From the NCBI GenBank assembly GCA_015852425.1, contig JAAAIG010000802.1, positions 1-17,512 on the forward strand: DNA of 17,512 bases, given 5' to 3'. Positions 1-8,307 of the stretch are shown here, piece by piece. The notes below the pieces were generated by a model. That model made no database searches. It was not told the DNA's origin and was given only the letters and a program-made list of their open reading frames with translations. The position numbers were made by a program, and so were the translations under genes. The stretch is from Gryganskiella cystojenkinii. Taxonomy: Eukaryota; Mortierellomycota; Mortierellomycetes; Mortierellales; Mortierellaceae. Within the stretch, counting starts at the first letter, position 1. Each line of letters begins with the position of its first letter.

Positions 1-319
1 ATGCCTTCCAGCCCCTCTGCGAGTCTATGACTGCTCAAGGCATGGGTCGCTGGTAGAGAGAGCCTTAATTCTTCCGAACCCTTAATCATGATTTGCCTTC
101 TCCTTTTTGGAGTCGGCGGGAAACTAAGGATTTTCTAAGCTTCGCCCAAACACGTCCAAAATGTTTTAACAGTCACGGGCGAGTCGAGTCAATTTTTTGA
201 GCACCGAGCTTGAGGCATGGCGCGATCTGATTTCATTCTTTTTGCTCCATTCGAGTTGATCCATTACCGCACTGCACCACACATCCACATTACACAACAA
301 CGCCACGACACTACACAAC
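1..319. other. Upstream region of the macrodomain gene, no gene seen
   Basis: No reading frame here has recognisable protein character. The stretch presumably holds the 5' untranslated region and promoter of the macrodomain gene that starts at 320. The bases just before that ATG are rich in C and A, as is common around fungal starts. I could not assign a specific promoter element. Confidence 0.4.
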
Positions 320-2438
320 ATGACTTGGTCGCGAAAGAAAGAAATCGTCACCCTTGCTGACATCCCAGCTCTGAATGACAGTGACGACTTCCAGGCATCA
401 TCGCAGGGTAACGAAATCTCATTCGTGCTTCATGTCACAGAACGAACCGCCGCACTTTTCTGTTCTTCCGCGAGCCTTCGCTACTAAATTTTATCCGCCC
501 TTCGATCTTTTTGCTTTTTCTCTTGACATTGATAGATCCCAAGTATGGCGTGAACGACCTTTGGCGCGGACGCATCTCTCTCTGGTAACAAACCTAGCCA
601 ATATTTTGCGAGGATTAAGACGATTTTTTTTTCTCTACGTTAACACCAGTTTTCTTTTGCTGTGGTTGTTATAGGCGGGGCGATATTACAACTCTCAAGA
701 TCGATGCTATTGGTAAGATCAGTCAGGAGAATACTTTGTTATGTTTCTGACAACGCGAATACGTCCTTATCGTAGATTACGTCTTCTAAACGTTTTTTTC
801 TATCTCCTGTAACCCAAATGCAGTCAATGCTGCTAATACAAGCCTGCTGGGAGGCGGAGGAAGTAAGTTGATGTGTACCGCACTGTGAAAAATATTTTCT
901 CGCTGGACCTTCTGACTTGCACGCGCTATGATTATGATCTGCCGTTAGAAAAATGACTTCGATCAAACTCATAAACCGACTGATTGATCTTTTTTTTTTT
1001 CTTTTCAGTCGATGGCGCGATTCACGGTGCCGCTGGACCCAAGCTCTTGCAAGAGTGTCGAACCTTGAAAGGATGTGAGACTGGAGTAAGTGACCAATAT
1101 GGTCAAAATGGGTTCAATCGCTGGTTTCAAGTTCTTGGCGTGCCACAGCTGTTAAAATGTCCGAAGGAGATTCTAACCGATCCACTGTTTTTTCTCCTCA
1201 CTTTTTATCATCCGATAGCATTCCAAGATCACTAAAGCATACGACCTTCCCTCAAAGCGTAAGACTTTATCCGCCCCTGTATTACGATATACAAGGGGAT
1301 TATTCCTACGTATTGCTTGTAACCTGACCACATCTTCTATATATATTTACATCTTGACTCTGTTAAAATAGACGTCATTCACACGGTGGGTCCCATTGGC
1401 GAGAAACCCGCGGATCTAAAGAACTGTTACGACAGTGTTCTAGAGTTGGTTCGCCTTCATAAACTGAAGTCGGTCGTAAGTCAAACAAAAGTTATACTTT
1501 TTTTTTTACTTTTGGCTGCACTGTGCTCGGATCTTGTAATCCACTCCACCCAGATCGAATCGAATCTAATCAAGGCATTCTTGTTGATACCCCTTTTTTA
1601 TTTCAGGCGTTTTGCTGCGTGTCGACAGGAATCTACGGGTATGACAACACACGCGCCGCCCATGTGGCTCTCGGAACTGTTCGAGAGTGGCTGGATAATA
1701 ACGAACAGGACGCCATGAAGGTGAGCAAGAGAAATAAATATATATACATCGCATCAAAAATGATATCCATTACGATCCTCTGAATCAAGTTATTAACTTA
1801 CACCTCTCGGTTTCTGTTTCTTCTTCCAATAGATCGAGCGCATTATCTTTTGTGTGTTCCTGCCGAAGGATGATTTGATCTACAAACAACTCATCCCTCA
1901 GTACTTTCCCGAGTCGAACATCATTCGCCGCACCGACAAGAAGGTCTCTTCCAAGCCCGCGACACGCACCACCACTACCACCATGCCCCAACAAGAAGCT
2001 GGGAAGGTCAAAGGGCTTAAGGACAGCGGCGGTCGAAAAAGTGAGGCGACAAAGCAAACAACCTTGTTTGACGCCTTGAAGAAGACTTCAGAATCAGTGT
2101 CATCATCGCCATCTTCATTGTCACCACGAACTTCGTCTCGAGATGTCTCGAGTGAAAAGAAGACTTCCAATGATGGCACCTCAGAAACAGCTTCGGAATC
2201 AACGCTTTCCAGTCCTGATCAGCTTGTCCAAGTCTTGCATCGAACCGCCAGTGAGCAGAACTTGGAGAAGCGAAAAGCCCGAGATGCAGACTTGGATGAG
2301 GTGACGCCAAGCAAACGAGACAGTCGTCGAAACTCGTTTGCCGACAATGATAGCGATAGTGGATCTTGGGCTGCACTCGATCCCAAAGGCTCGTCACCGA
2401 ACAGCGGGGGAAAGAATCCTTTAAAGAACGGGAAGTAA
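320..2438 (+). CDS. MacroD-type macrodomain protein (ADP-ribosyl hydrolase) with disordered C-terminal tail
   Basis: Nine exons join in frame: 320-407, 536-584, 675-712, 824-862, 1009-1085, 1219-1258, 1372-1475, 1607-1720 and 1833-2438, giving 384 residues. Introns begin GTAA or GTGA and end AG. Residues 7-20 resemble the short segment before MacroD macrodomains, and residues 36-210 form the macrodomain. Visible motifs are NAAN (60-63), the GGGGIDGAI loop (68-76), YDLPSKHVIHTVGP (105-118) and STGIYGY (151-157), the ADP-ribose-binding and catalytic loops of the MacroD/YmdB class. Family knowledge predicts removal of mono-ADP-ribose from acidic residues and hydrolysis of O-acetyl-ADP-ribose. 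Residues about 215-384 are Ser/Lys/Glu-rich and probably disordered, with an RRNSF phospho-site-like motif at 348-352. Exon 6 could start differently by a codon or two. The domain call is very secure; the role of the tail is unknown. Confidence 0.93.
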
Positions 2439-2782
2439 TCAGAAGTGACGAACGGATAGTTGGTCTAACTCGAGGTGTCATCGCAGCCCAGGAAGAGATT
2501 ACGGCATCTGATAGCCAGTAGGACAATTTGAGGTTCGCCTATAGGATCTTTTCCGGGGACAATGCGCCACAATCTTCCTTGCAATAAAATCTCCTACAGT
2601 GGGTCCTAAGCACGATTGTGGTGTCTTTTCCCTAATATCAAAATAGTCCCTCCTTTCCCCAGTTCCAAACCACCTTTTGGATCTATCAGTTCTAGGTAGT
2701 CTTTGTCATTGAAACTAAGCGACCTAATACGCATTTTTTTCTCTCTTCCTCTTTCCTCTCTCCCTCTTTCCTCTCTCCCACT
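2439..2782 (+). other. 3' flank of the macrodomain gene, with AATAAA and a pyrimidine tandem repeat
   Basis: An AATAAA hexamer at 2583-2588 lies 145 bases after the stop at 2438 and is a plausible polyadenylation signal. From about 2735 to 2780 the strand is almost pure pyrimidine and contains two exact 15 bp tandem units (2749-2763 and 2764-2778). No protein-like frame is evident before the acidic exon that follows. Confidence 0.5.
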
Positions 2783-3404
2783 TGCGAATTGGACCTTACT
2801 CGACTCGATGAACGAAATGAACATGGTGACCATGGCGAACATGTTGAAGCGCATCCGGACGAGAATGACAGCACTGACACACGGGAATCTGAATCAATTG
2901 TGAGATTCAAAAAGGAATGTAAAGTCTTTGCTCAATGCATGTAGACTGACTTTGGCCGTTCGTCTACTCTGATTTTGTTTTCGTCCTCAGAGTGTCCCTA
3001 AAATTGCTGTCTTTGAGAACTCACGCCACCAAGACGGGTCATCAAGGTAACCGATCCAACAGCAGGCGAGAATGGACCACAGTCAACGCGAGTTTGTGTC
3101 GAAGGGGACGCAACGACAATCCAACATACACGGTCAAAACTGAGATTGGTGTTGGTTCATCTTTTTGTACTTTGCATATTGTTGTTGTTTTATTTCACGG
3201 ATGCCCGTTTGTGAGCGAAACAGATGAAGAGAGAGATGAAATCGGATATTTTTCATATTGTCTCGTTCCAAGAGTTTGCGCCTTGGTCGACTTTCTGGAA
3301 GCGAAGTCCAAGCAAAAAGGCTATCAAGAAGCTGGACTGAGGACTCGAGGACAGGCGCGAGCGAGGACGACCTTGGAGCAGAGGGAAACGACTGGAGTAC
3401 TTGA
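2783..3404 (+). CDS. Putative acidic, Ser-rich protein (three exons, 5' end unresolved)
   Basis: I do not recognise this protein. Three exons, about 2783-2899, 2991-3046 and 3275-3404, join without breaking frame. The first intron has a GTGAGA donor (2900) and a pyrimidine-rich CCTCAG acceptor; the second starts GTAACC (3047) and ends AAGAG (3274). The product is strongly hydrophilic: first Asp/Glu/His-rich (EHGDHGEHVEAHPDENDS), then RESESISVPKIAVFENS, then a basic Ser stretch (KRLSRSWTEDSR) and an acidic end EGNDWST before the stop. No start codon lies in this frame in the first exon, and no AG separates it from the upstream pyrimidine tract. The 5' connection is therefore unresolved: these may be extra 3' exons of the macrodomain gene, a separate gene, or a decayed one. 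The support is consistent splice phase plus composition only. Confidence 0.4.
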
Positions 3405-3914
3405 CGACTATAGAAAAATACAATAGAAAACTGGTCAACAGTGCTGCTTTTTTCACAGTTTTGTGGCTTGGATTCGCGTGTTGATGAGTATGCACTTACG
3501 TATCTGGATCAGAGGTCTTCTTGGCTCGAGTACTGCAGTGGCGGCCCTTGGAAATGGCACTTCCGGTTGCCACTGTCCACAAGGGTAGACAGGCAAGAAG
3601 CTGGACGGACGACAGGGACGATCCAAGTCATGGGCATGCACGACCCAAGGAATGGGGGACGACTTTGGGCCTAGGAAAACAGCGACGAACTCGCGATGGG
3701 GATCATATGTATAACCATGTTCATTAGCGACTTTTAGCTAAGGGTCGGCCTTTAATCGACCCCACAATATCTCTGGTTGCCTATGCTGTTCCTCCGTTGC
3801 GTTGCGAAAGATCAGCCAGGGTTGGTGTCAAAATCGTGGTGGTGGTGTCAACTTGTTCGTTTTGATGCTACTATAGAGTAATCTAAGAGTTATCTTGATG
3901 AAGTTCGTCTTTAA
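3405..3914. other. Intergenic stretch, no recognised gene
   Basis: Overlapping short open frames exist around 3441-3730, but none resembles a known domain, none dominates in composition, and none connects in frame to the LRR gene downstream. I see no F-box-like segment that could supply the missing N-terminus of that gene. Confidence 0.4.
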
Positions 3915-4967
3915 AAAAGAATTCGAGTCTTGCTTCGAGGAAGATTGTGGACACTTTTATGGTTCAATGCTGAAGGAGGTAGAGCAGGATTGGAGTCTCT
4001 ATCTCTTGAGAGAGTCTACATCCATGCAGAAGTCATTCGCATCCGAAGCCACAGCGTCCAGGCGGACGCTTCTCTTCAGCACATCAATCTAAGCAATGTG
4101 ATCCTGCGTTCCTTGAACCACGATCGACTCGCCCACCGCCTCCACAACCACTCCAATGAGCTTTGTTCGCTTGTTTGGAACTCGATTGCCCTGGGAAACC
4201 GAGAGTCTCTTGCGGCTGCCATGTTCAAGACCCACGAAGGCGCGCTACCAAACTGGCCGCGCCTGACGAAGCTTTCTATCTGCGATGGCCGGTTGTCTGA
4301 TCAGGATGCTTCAGAGATGATCGCGGCTCTACCACCGAGCCTGCTTGATCTGGCTCTGACTCAGTTTGTGGAGATCGGTGCACTGACCGTGACCGATATC
4401 ACCTCGAATTATTCAGCGACGCTTCAATATCTTGACTTGTCGCAAAGCCCTAATATCAGGTCGGCCACGATTCATCGACTACTGTTGTCCTGCGTGTGTC
4501 TCAAATCATTCAAGGCGCCGGTTGTATTCGTTCAATATCTCATCGGTTCTCAAGATTGGGTTTGTGATGGACTTGAGGAGCTGGCAGTTGCTTTCGTGGT
4601 CACAAACGAAAGCCGAACTCGCAAACAAGAACACTCTCGGCATATTATACAGCGACTTGGACGCCTTCGTAACCTCAAGGTCCTGGATATCGTCAACCAC
4701 GATTGGATCCATTGGGTGAGTCATTCTTTGCTGGCTCTCAAGGCAGATTTAGGCGTTAGACAGCTATCCAACCTTCCAAAACTCCACTCTATTGTACTCG
4801 ATGACTTTGACCTGAGCAAAAGGGAAATCGAGTGGATATTGACAAACCTACAAAGCTTGAAAGAAGTTGGACACCCTTTTAAGGTCCATGACGTAGATCA
4901 CCTCAGTGTGCTTGTCGCTCTTGAAGAGTTTAGTCATATCCAAATCAATAATACAGGCGCGTTTTGA
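3915..4967 (+). CDS. F-box/RNI-family leucine-rich-repeat protein, N-terminus missing (probable truncated gene)
   Basis: An open frame of about 350 codons encodes a run of degenerate leucine-rich repeats of the RNI (ribonuclease-inhibitor-like) type: WPRLTKLSICDG, SLLDLALTQF, TLQYLDLSQSPNI, CLKSFKAP, GLEELAVAF, LRNLKVLDIV, LPKLHSIVLDDF, with a final segment ending WILTNLQSLKEV. This order matches the LRR half of the very large F-box/LRR families of Mortierella-type fungi, substrate receptors of SCF ubiquitin ligases by analogy. The frame has no ATG until 4221. An ATG at 3898 opens another frame (MKFVFKKEFES) that overlaps but ends at 4092. No F-box is visible. Either an upstream exon or frameshift near 3990 was missed, or the gene is 5' truncated. 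AATAAA at 4971, four bases after the stop, may serve as its 3' signal. Confidence 0.7.
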   Translation, partial: KRIRVLLRGRLWTLLWFNAEGGRAGLESLSLERVYIHAEVIRIRSHSVQADASLQHINLSNVILRSLNHDRLAHRLHNHSNELCSLVWNSIALGNRESLAAAMFKTHEGALPNWPRLTKLSICDGRLSDQDASEMIAALPPSLLDLALTQFVEIGALTVTDITSNYSATLQYLDLSQSPNIRSATIHRLLLSCVCLKSFKAPVVFVQYLIGSQDWVCDGLEELAVAFVVTNESRTRKQEHSRHIIQRLGRLRNLKVLDIVNHDWIHWVSHSLLALKADLGVRQLSNLPKLHSIVLDDFDLSKREIEWILTNLQSLKEVGHPFKVHDVDHLSVLVALEEFSHIQINNTGAF

Positions 4968-5194
4968 ATGAATAAAACAGCTTATACAGTTGCAGTAGCG
5001 AGGGCCAATACAAAATCGTTCCTTGGAGAATGACAAATGCTTTGTCTCCTTGTAGTTCTTCAGTAAAACATAGCTAGATGACTTTCTATGGCACAAATAC
5101 CACCATGGAAGGTCAAAAACCTGGCTCTGATGCCTCCAAAAGAGACAAACGCGAATTCAAAGTGAGGGATGTGCATGAATAAGGATTTGAAAAG

Positions 5195-5300
5195 GAGGAT
5201 GGTGGAGCAAGTAGCGCGATCAATCAAAGAGGATGGTTGAGCAAAAAAACACGATTGAACAAAGAGGATGGTCGAACATAGAGCATGGTTGAATGACAAA
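5195..5300. repeat. Degenerate ~35 bp tandem repeat, three units
   Basis: Units at 5195-5228, 5229-5263 and 5264-5300 each begin GAGGATGGT, continue with a GAGCA- or GAACA-like core, and end in (A)CAAA. They differ by substitutions and small length changes (34, 35 and 37 bp). No coding role is evident on either strand. Confidence 0.7.
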
Positions 5301-5576
5301 GGATAACACGGTAAAAAAAAGAAAAAAAATCTAATGTCGCTCCACAGGTGAGTGTGGATGTGATATTTGCTTGAGAAAATGGCGCGAATCATAAGCCAGA
5401 CTGTCTGTCTAATGCAATGGTGGACCACACCGAAGACAACTGGACTGAGTGAACAGGAGCAACAAGAACAGTACCCCCTTTGACTTTTTTTTGTGGTATC
5501 TCTCTCCCCTGCTGACTGATGCTGATGGAAAGAAAATAAAAAAAACACACAGATTAAAAGGCGACCTTTCGACTAG

Positions 5577-5616
5577 ACTTTTCTCATTCTCTCATTCTCT
5601 CATTCTCTCCTTCTCT
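5577..5616. repeat. (TTCTCTCA)n-like microsatellite
   Basis: Several 8 bp units of the ATTCTCTC type run in tandem and then decay into CTTCTCTCC. The tract lies in the pyrimidine-rich leader upstream of the coiled-coil gene. Confidence 0.8.
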
Positions 5617-5784
5617 CCAACTCACTCCCATTCCCTTTTGCCTCTCCAAATCCAACTACACCCATAAAGCAAGGTTGACATCTGTCTTTTTTCTTGACGT
5701 TTTTGCTATATTCAAGATAAACTCCTCGCCCTCTTCCATCTTCATTTCTTCTGACGCTTTGTTTTCTTGTTTCATTCTCAATAG

Positions 5785-6306
5785 ATGATGGTCGCAACAG
5801 CTCCCGCCGGACAGAACCCAAATGACAACAACAACAACAACCCTGGTCGAAAGATAACCACGGATATTAAGAACGCCGCGGAGATAGACGAAGCTCGCAA
5901 GAAGCAGTTCACGGATGCTCTGAATATTGCTTCTGCTTGGATCCAAACCTTGCAAGAAAATATCGACGAAGCTCGACGTCTGAGTAACATACTTCCAGCC
6001 ATGCATTCTTCGTTTTACATTGTGCTTGATCGACAGAGGGAAGCTCAACGATTGTTGGCCACCATCGCCAGACAAATGCGCACACTGGACACTCGTCATG
6101 ACATATGCACACGACAGGCAAAGAGGACAAAGCCTAATAAAACAGGACACCGAAAAACTTTGCTCGATGACATCGAAGACAATCTGGCCAGACTTACGGT
6201 ACTACTGCAGGAACAAGATCAACAACTCAACGAACTCCTCACCATTCTAGGGGAGCTGGTGACAGAGAGGCTTGAATTCCGGAGACGCCGAGAGACAGGG
6301 CAATGA
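5785..6306 (+). CDS. Small helical/coiled-coil protein, function unknown
   Basis: This single-exon frame encodes 173 residues. The start is the first of two adjacent ATG codons, just after an acceptor-like CTCAATAG. The N-terminus has an Asn run (DNNNNN, 14-19) and looks disordered. Residues 30-105 read as amphipathic helices (EIDEARKKQFTDALNIAS, WIQTLQENIDEARRL, LDRQREAQRLLATIARQM). A basic linker at 108-124 leads to a second long helix at 125-168 with heptad-like leucines (LLDDIEDNLARLTVLLQEQ, LLTILGELVTERLEF). No catalytic motif, signal peptide or membrane segment is present. Two helical segments with a loop recall small subunits of multi-protein assemblies, but I cannot name a family. A pyrimidine-rich 3' region and AATAAA at 6538-6543 follow, consistent with a real gene end facing the minus-strand SH3 gene. 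Confidence 0.72.
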   Translation: MMVATAPAGQNPNDNNNNNPGRKITTDIKNAAEIDEARKKQFTDALNIASAWIQTLQENIDEARRLSNILPAMHSSFYIVLDRQREAQRLLATIARQMRTLDTRHDICTRQAKRTKPNKTGHRKTLLDDIEDNLARLTVLLQEQDQQLNELLTILGELVTERLEFRRRRETGQ

Positions 6307-6537
6307 CCACAGCAACAGCAACAGCACAACCGACAACATGAGGTATCTACTACCTAGAGAGGCTTACCGGCATCATTAACACACATCACATACATGTCGA
6401 CACCCTAGTACTGCCACCTCTTCTTTCTACCTTTCTCTCTCCTATCTCTTTCTTACTCTTACCTCTCTTCCTACTTGCTCGCTTTTCATATCCGTCGTTT
6501 TTTACTCGTATTCGATACAATTTTGCACTTCCTTCCA

Positions 6538-6543
6538 AATAAA
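6538..6543 (+). terminator. Polyadenylation hexamer of the coiled-coil gene
   Basis: AATAAA stands about 230 bases after the stop at 6306, in an A-rich context after a long pyrimidine-rich stretch. It is the only perfect hexamer in this 3' flank. Confidence 0.45.
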
Positions 6544-6562
6544 AAACACCCCTAAGAGAACC

Positions 6563-7549
6563 CTAGAAAATCGCAACAATCATAGGCTTTTTTCTTGCAA
6601 AAGCTCTGCGGCTGTCTTCTCTATACTTTCCGTCTTTCAATCTTGCATCATTGCAGACGTCAAGCCGAGTGTCTTGTCCATCAGAATTATTGTCAGAGTC
6701 AATACTCTCATTCTCTGACTCTGACACATATTCACGTAGCTAGGGATACACGGGTTTATCCTCAAGCTCTATGTCAGGTGTCAAAATATAGGCGTCATCA
6801 GCGGCGATAGATTGGATAAACCACAGACAGCATAATTAGAAGGCTAGTGAGTGGTTAGGAATGAAGATATCAACTGTTGAGAGTGCGGAAAATGAACGCA
6901 TGAACTCACCGGAGTACCAGCGTCATTTCCAGTAACGATATGGTTAGACGATTGAGTCGTGTTTGGCGTATCCTTGGTGCAAGAGACGCTAGGAACGTGA
7001 TTATCTTACAAGAAATCAACAGCAACGACGTGCAGCAAGAAGGATAAATGGAGATTAATGACGGATACCGATGATGACAGGATGCGGTCCATAAAGAAAC
7101 GTTGGATAAGATGCATGATGTCTGTGTGGGAGCGTGTGTGTGGTGCTTGCTGAGTAGGAGATACTGTGAGTGTTGTTAAGAGTCCCGATGCTTCAAATGT
7201 CGATCGGCACAAGCAGAAAAAGGCAGGAGAAGTGGCAGTCAGGTTAGAGTCCATCTACAACCACTGTGAGAGAGTCATAGTTCTTCTTTGATTGGCCCTT
7301 TCCTTCCTGTGCGTTGAGCATCGCGGCACAACACCATCCTCCTCCATCTCCATCTCTCTCTTTGAATGATTTTTCTTTTATCTCCACAACCTGGCCAACA
7401 TATACTTCAAACTGAAACCAAAGGAACTCTCTCTCTGAATCCCGCCCTCTGTGACCATCTCTCAAAGCGGGATGTTCCCAAGGTGTCAACCCTCTGGGTG
7501 AAATAGTAACTCGCATTTTAATAACGCGGCACTCTTTTTGCTTTTGCAT
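6563..7549 (-). CDS. Putative SH3-domain protein with acidic C-terminus (multi-exon, possibly decayed)
   Basis: The first exon (from ATG at 7549 to about 7250) holds an SH3-like fold: HPALRDG, then EREFLWFQFEVYVGQVVEI (the hydrophobic strand and the 'G-x-VVEI' stretch), then GDGGGWCCAAMLNAQEG and KKNYDSL. Canonical positions are altered: ALYD(Y/F) reads ALRDG, the WW pair reads WC, and FPxNY reads SKKNY. Downstream on the minus strand, exon 6988-6910 (CTKDTPNTTQSSNHIVTGND) ends at a perfect GTGAGT donor. It joins in phase 0 to 6739-6563 after CCCTAG, giving LREYVSESENESIDSDNNSD and a basic end RRAFARKKPMIVAIF before the stop. The exon linking 7250 to 6988 is unresolved; acceptors near 7170 are possible. 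SH3 domains bind proline-rich peptides in actin, endocytosis or signalling proteins. It may be a functional divergent gene or a pseudogene. Confidence 0.5.
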
Positions 7550-7963
7550 GAAAGCCCTTTATCGGCCAAGAAGAAATCACAAGAAATCACAAGAAATCGC
7601 ATCCCAAGATTGCAAGAAATCAATCACACCCCCAAAAAATCGCTCTAGTCTGCTTTTGCAGAGTGGCAAGGTCACTTCCTCGTCCTGCAAACCAAAGTGT
7701 GAAATTTGTTCTCATACATGCCCTCTCTCGTTTTCTTCTCTCTTCTTCTTTCTTCTCTTAATCCTCTTCATCCCCATCCCTCTTCGGCATTTGACCCATC
7801 ATCGCTCTCTCCCCCTCTCCCCCCTCTCCTTTTCTCTCTCTCTCCCTCTCCTTCCTCGCTCTCCCTCACCACTACCATGTAAGTCGTCTCTCCACCGTCT
7901 CTACTTTATCCTACGGTTACCCTGGCTGCATTGGTCCTCGATCAACGTCGTTATAACAGCAAA
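7550..7963 (+). promoter_or_regulatory. Divergent intergenic/leader region, strongly pyrimidine-rich, with a possible leader intron
   Basis: This stretch separates the minus-strand SH3 start (7549) from plus-strand LRR remnants. It contains a 10 bp tandem repeat (7571-7600) and a long run of C and T from about 7715 to 7870. GTAAGT at 7879 and TTATAACAG ending at 7959 could bound an 81 bp leader intron just before an ATG at 7964. A shared promoter is plausible but is inference from arrangement. Confidence 0.4.
7571..7600. repeat. 10 bp tandem repeat AAGAAATCAC x3
   Basis: Two exact units and one with a single change (AAGAAATCGC) lie back to back. Another AAGAAATCA copy follows at about 7614. 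Confidence 0.85.
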
Positions 7964-8290
7964 ATGTCAAAAAAATGGTCCCGGGTAACTCTGGCTGGCT
8001 ACTGGTGGTCGGTATCTAGCACTAAAACGAACAAGTTGACACCACCAGCGATATTCTCCGATCACATGGCCTCCGATCAGATGAAAATGATCGTGTTAGT
8101 TGATCGCTGTCACCCTCACTTGCGTCTGAAATATCTAACCCTGACCGTGGATCCATCCATGGTCTATAGCTTGGAGAGGATTGAATCTGACACGCTCGAG
8201 TCTTTGGTCGTGAACTTTCATTTTCACATGAGAAAGAAGAGGAGGCAGAGGACACTGAGACTCGTCAGTAAACAATGGCGGAATCGTTGA
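7964..8290 (+). pseudogene. Fragment of an F-box/LRR-family gene
   Basis: A 108-codon frame opens at ATG 7964, which may be preceded by a leader intron (7879-7959). Its second half has LRR character: HPHLRLKYLTLTVD, then SLERIESDTLESLVVNFHF. It ends in a very basic stretch (MRKKRRQRTLRL) before the stop. It has no F-box and is far shorter than intact F-box/LRR proteins. It stops just before the outer edge of an inverted duplication (8308) whose spacer and second arm continue the same family in the same orientation. I infer that these pieces were one gene, later split. Confidence 0.5.
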
Positions 8291-8307
8291 TAGGAGACAA
8301 AAAGGAG

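Larger units (their letters stand above)
4968..5784. other. Intergenic region and 5' leader of the coiled-coil gene, with repeats
   Basis: No gene was recognised. The stretch contains a threefold degenerate tandem repeat of about 35 bp (5195-5300) and a TTCTCTCA-type microsatellite (5577-5616). From about 5570 to 5780 it becomes pyrimidine-rich. CTCAATAG directly precedes the next start codon and looks like a splice acceptor, so a 5' untranslated exon may lie here. Confidence 0.45.

Noticed and set aside
2017..2526. Minus-strand 169-codon frame opposite the macrodomain gene's last exon
   Set aside because: It lies antisense to a well-supported coding exon and shows no domain character of its own.
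3441..3727. Overlapping plus- and minus-strand frames upstream of the LRR gene
   Set aside because: None resembles a known domain or F-box, and none connects in frame to neighbouring exons.
5060..5548. Minus-strand 162-codon frame across the minisatellite
   Set aside because: Composition is Phe/Ser/His/Cys-rich with no motif and arises from low-complexity DNA and the 35 bp repeat.
6743..6837. Minus-strand reading DDAYILTPDIELED ending at an in-frame TAG before the acidic exon
   Set aside because: The supported GTGAGT-to-CCCTAG intron removes this part, so the TAG need not be a disabling mutation.
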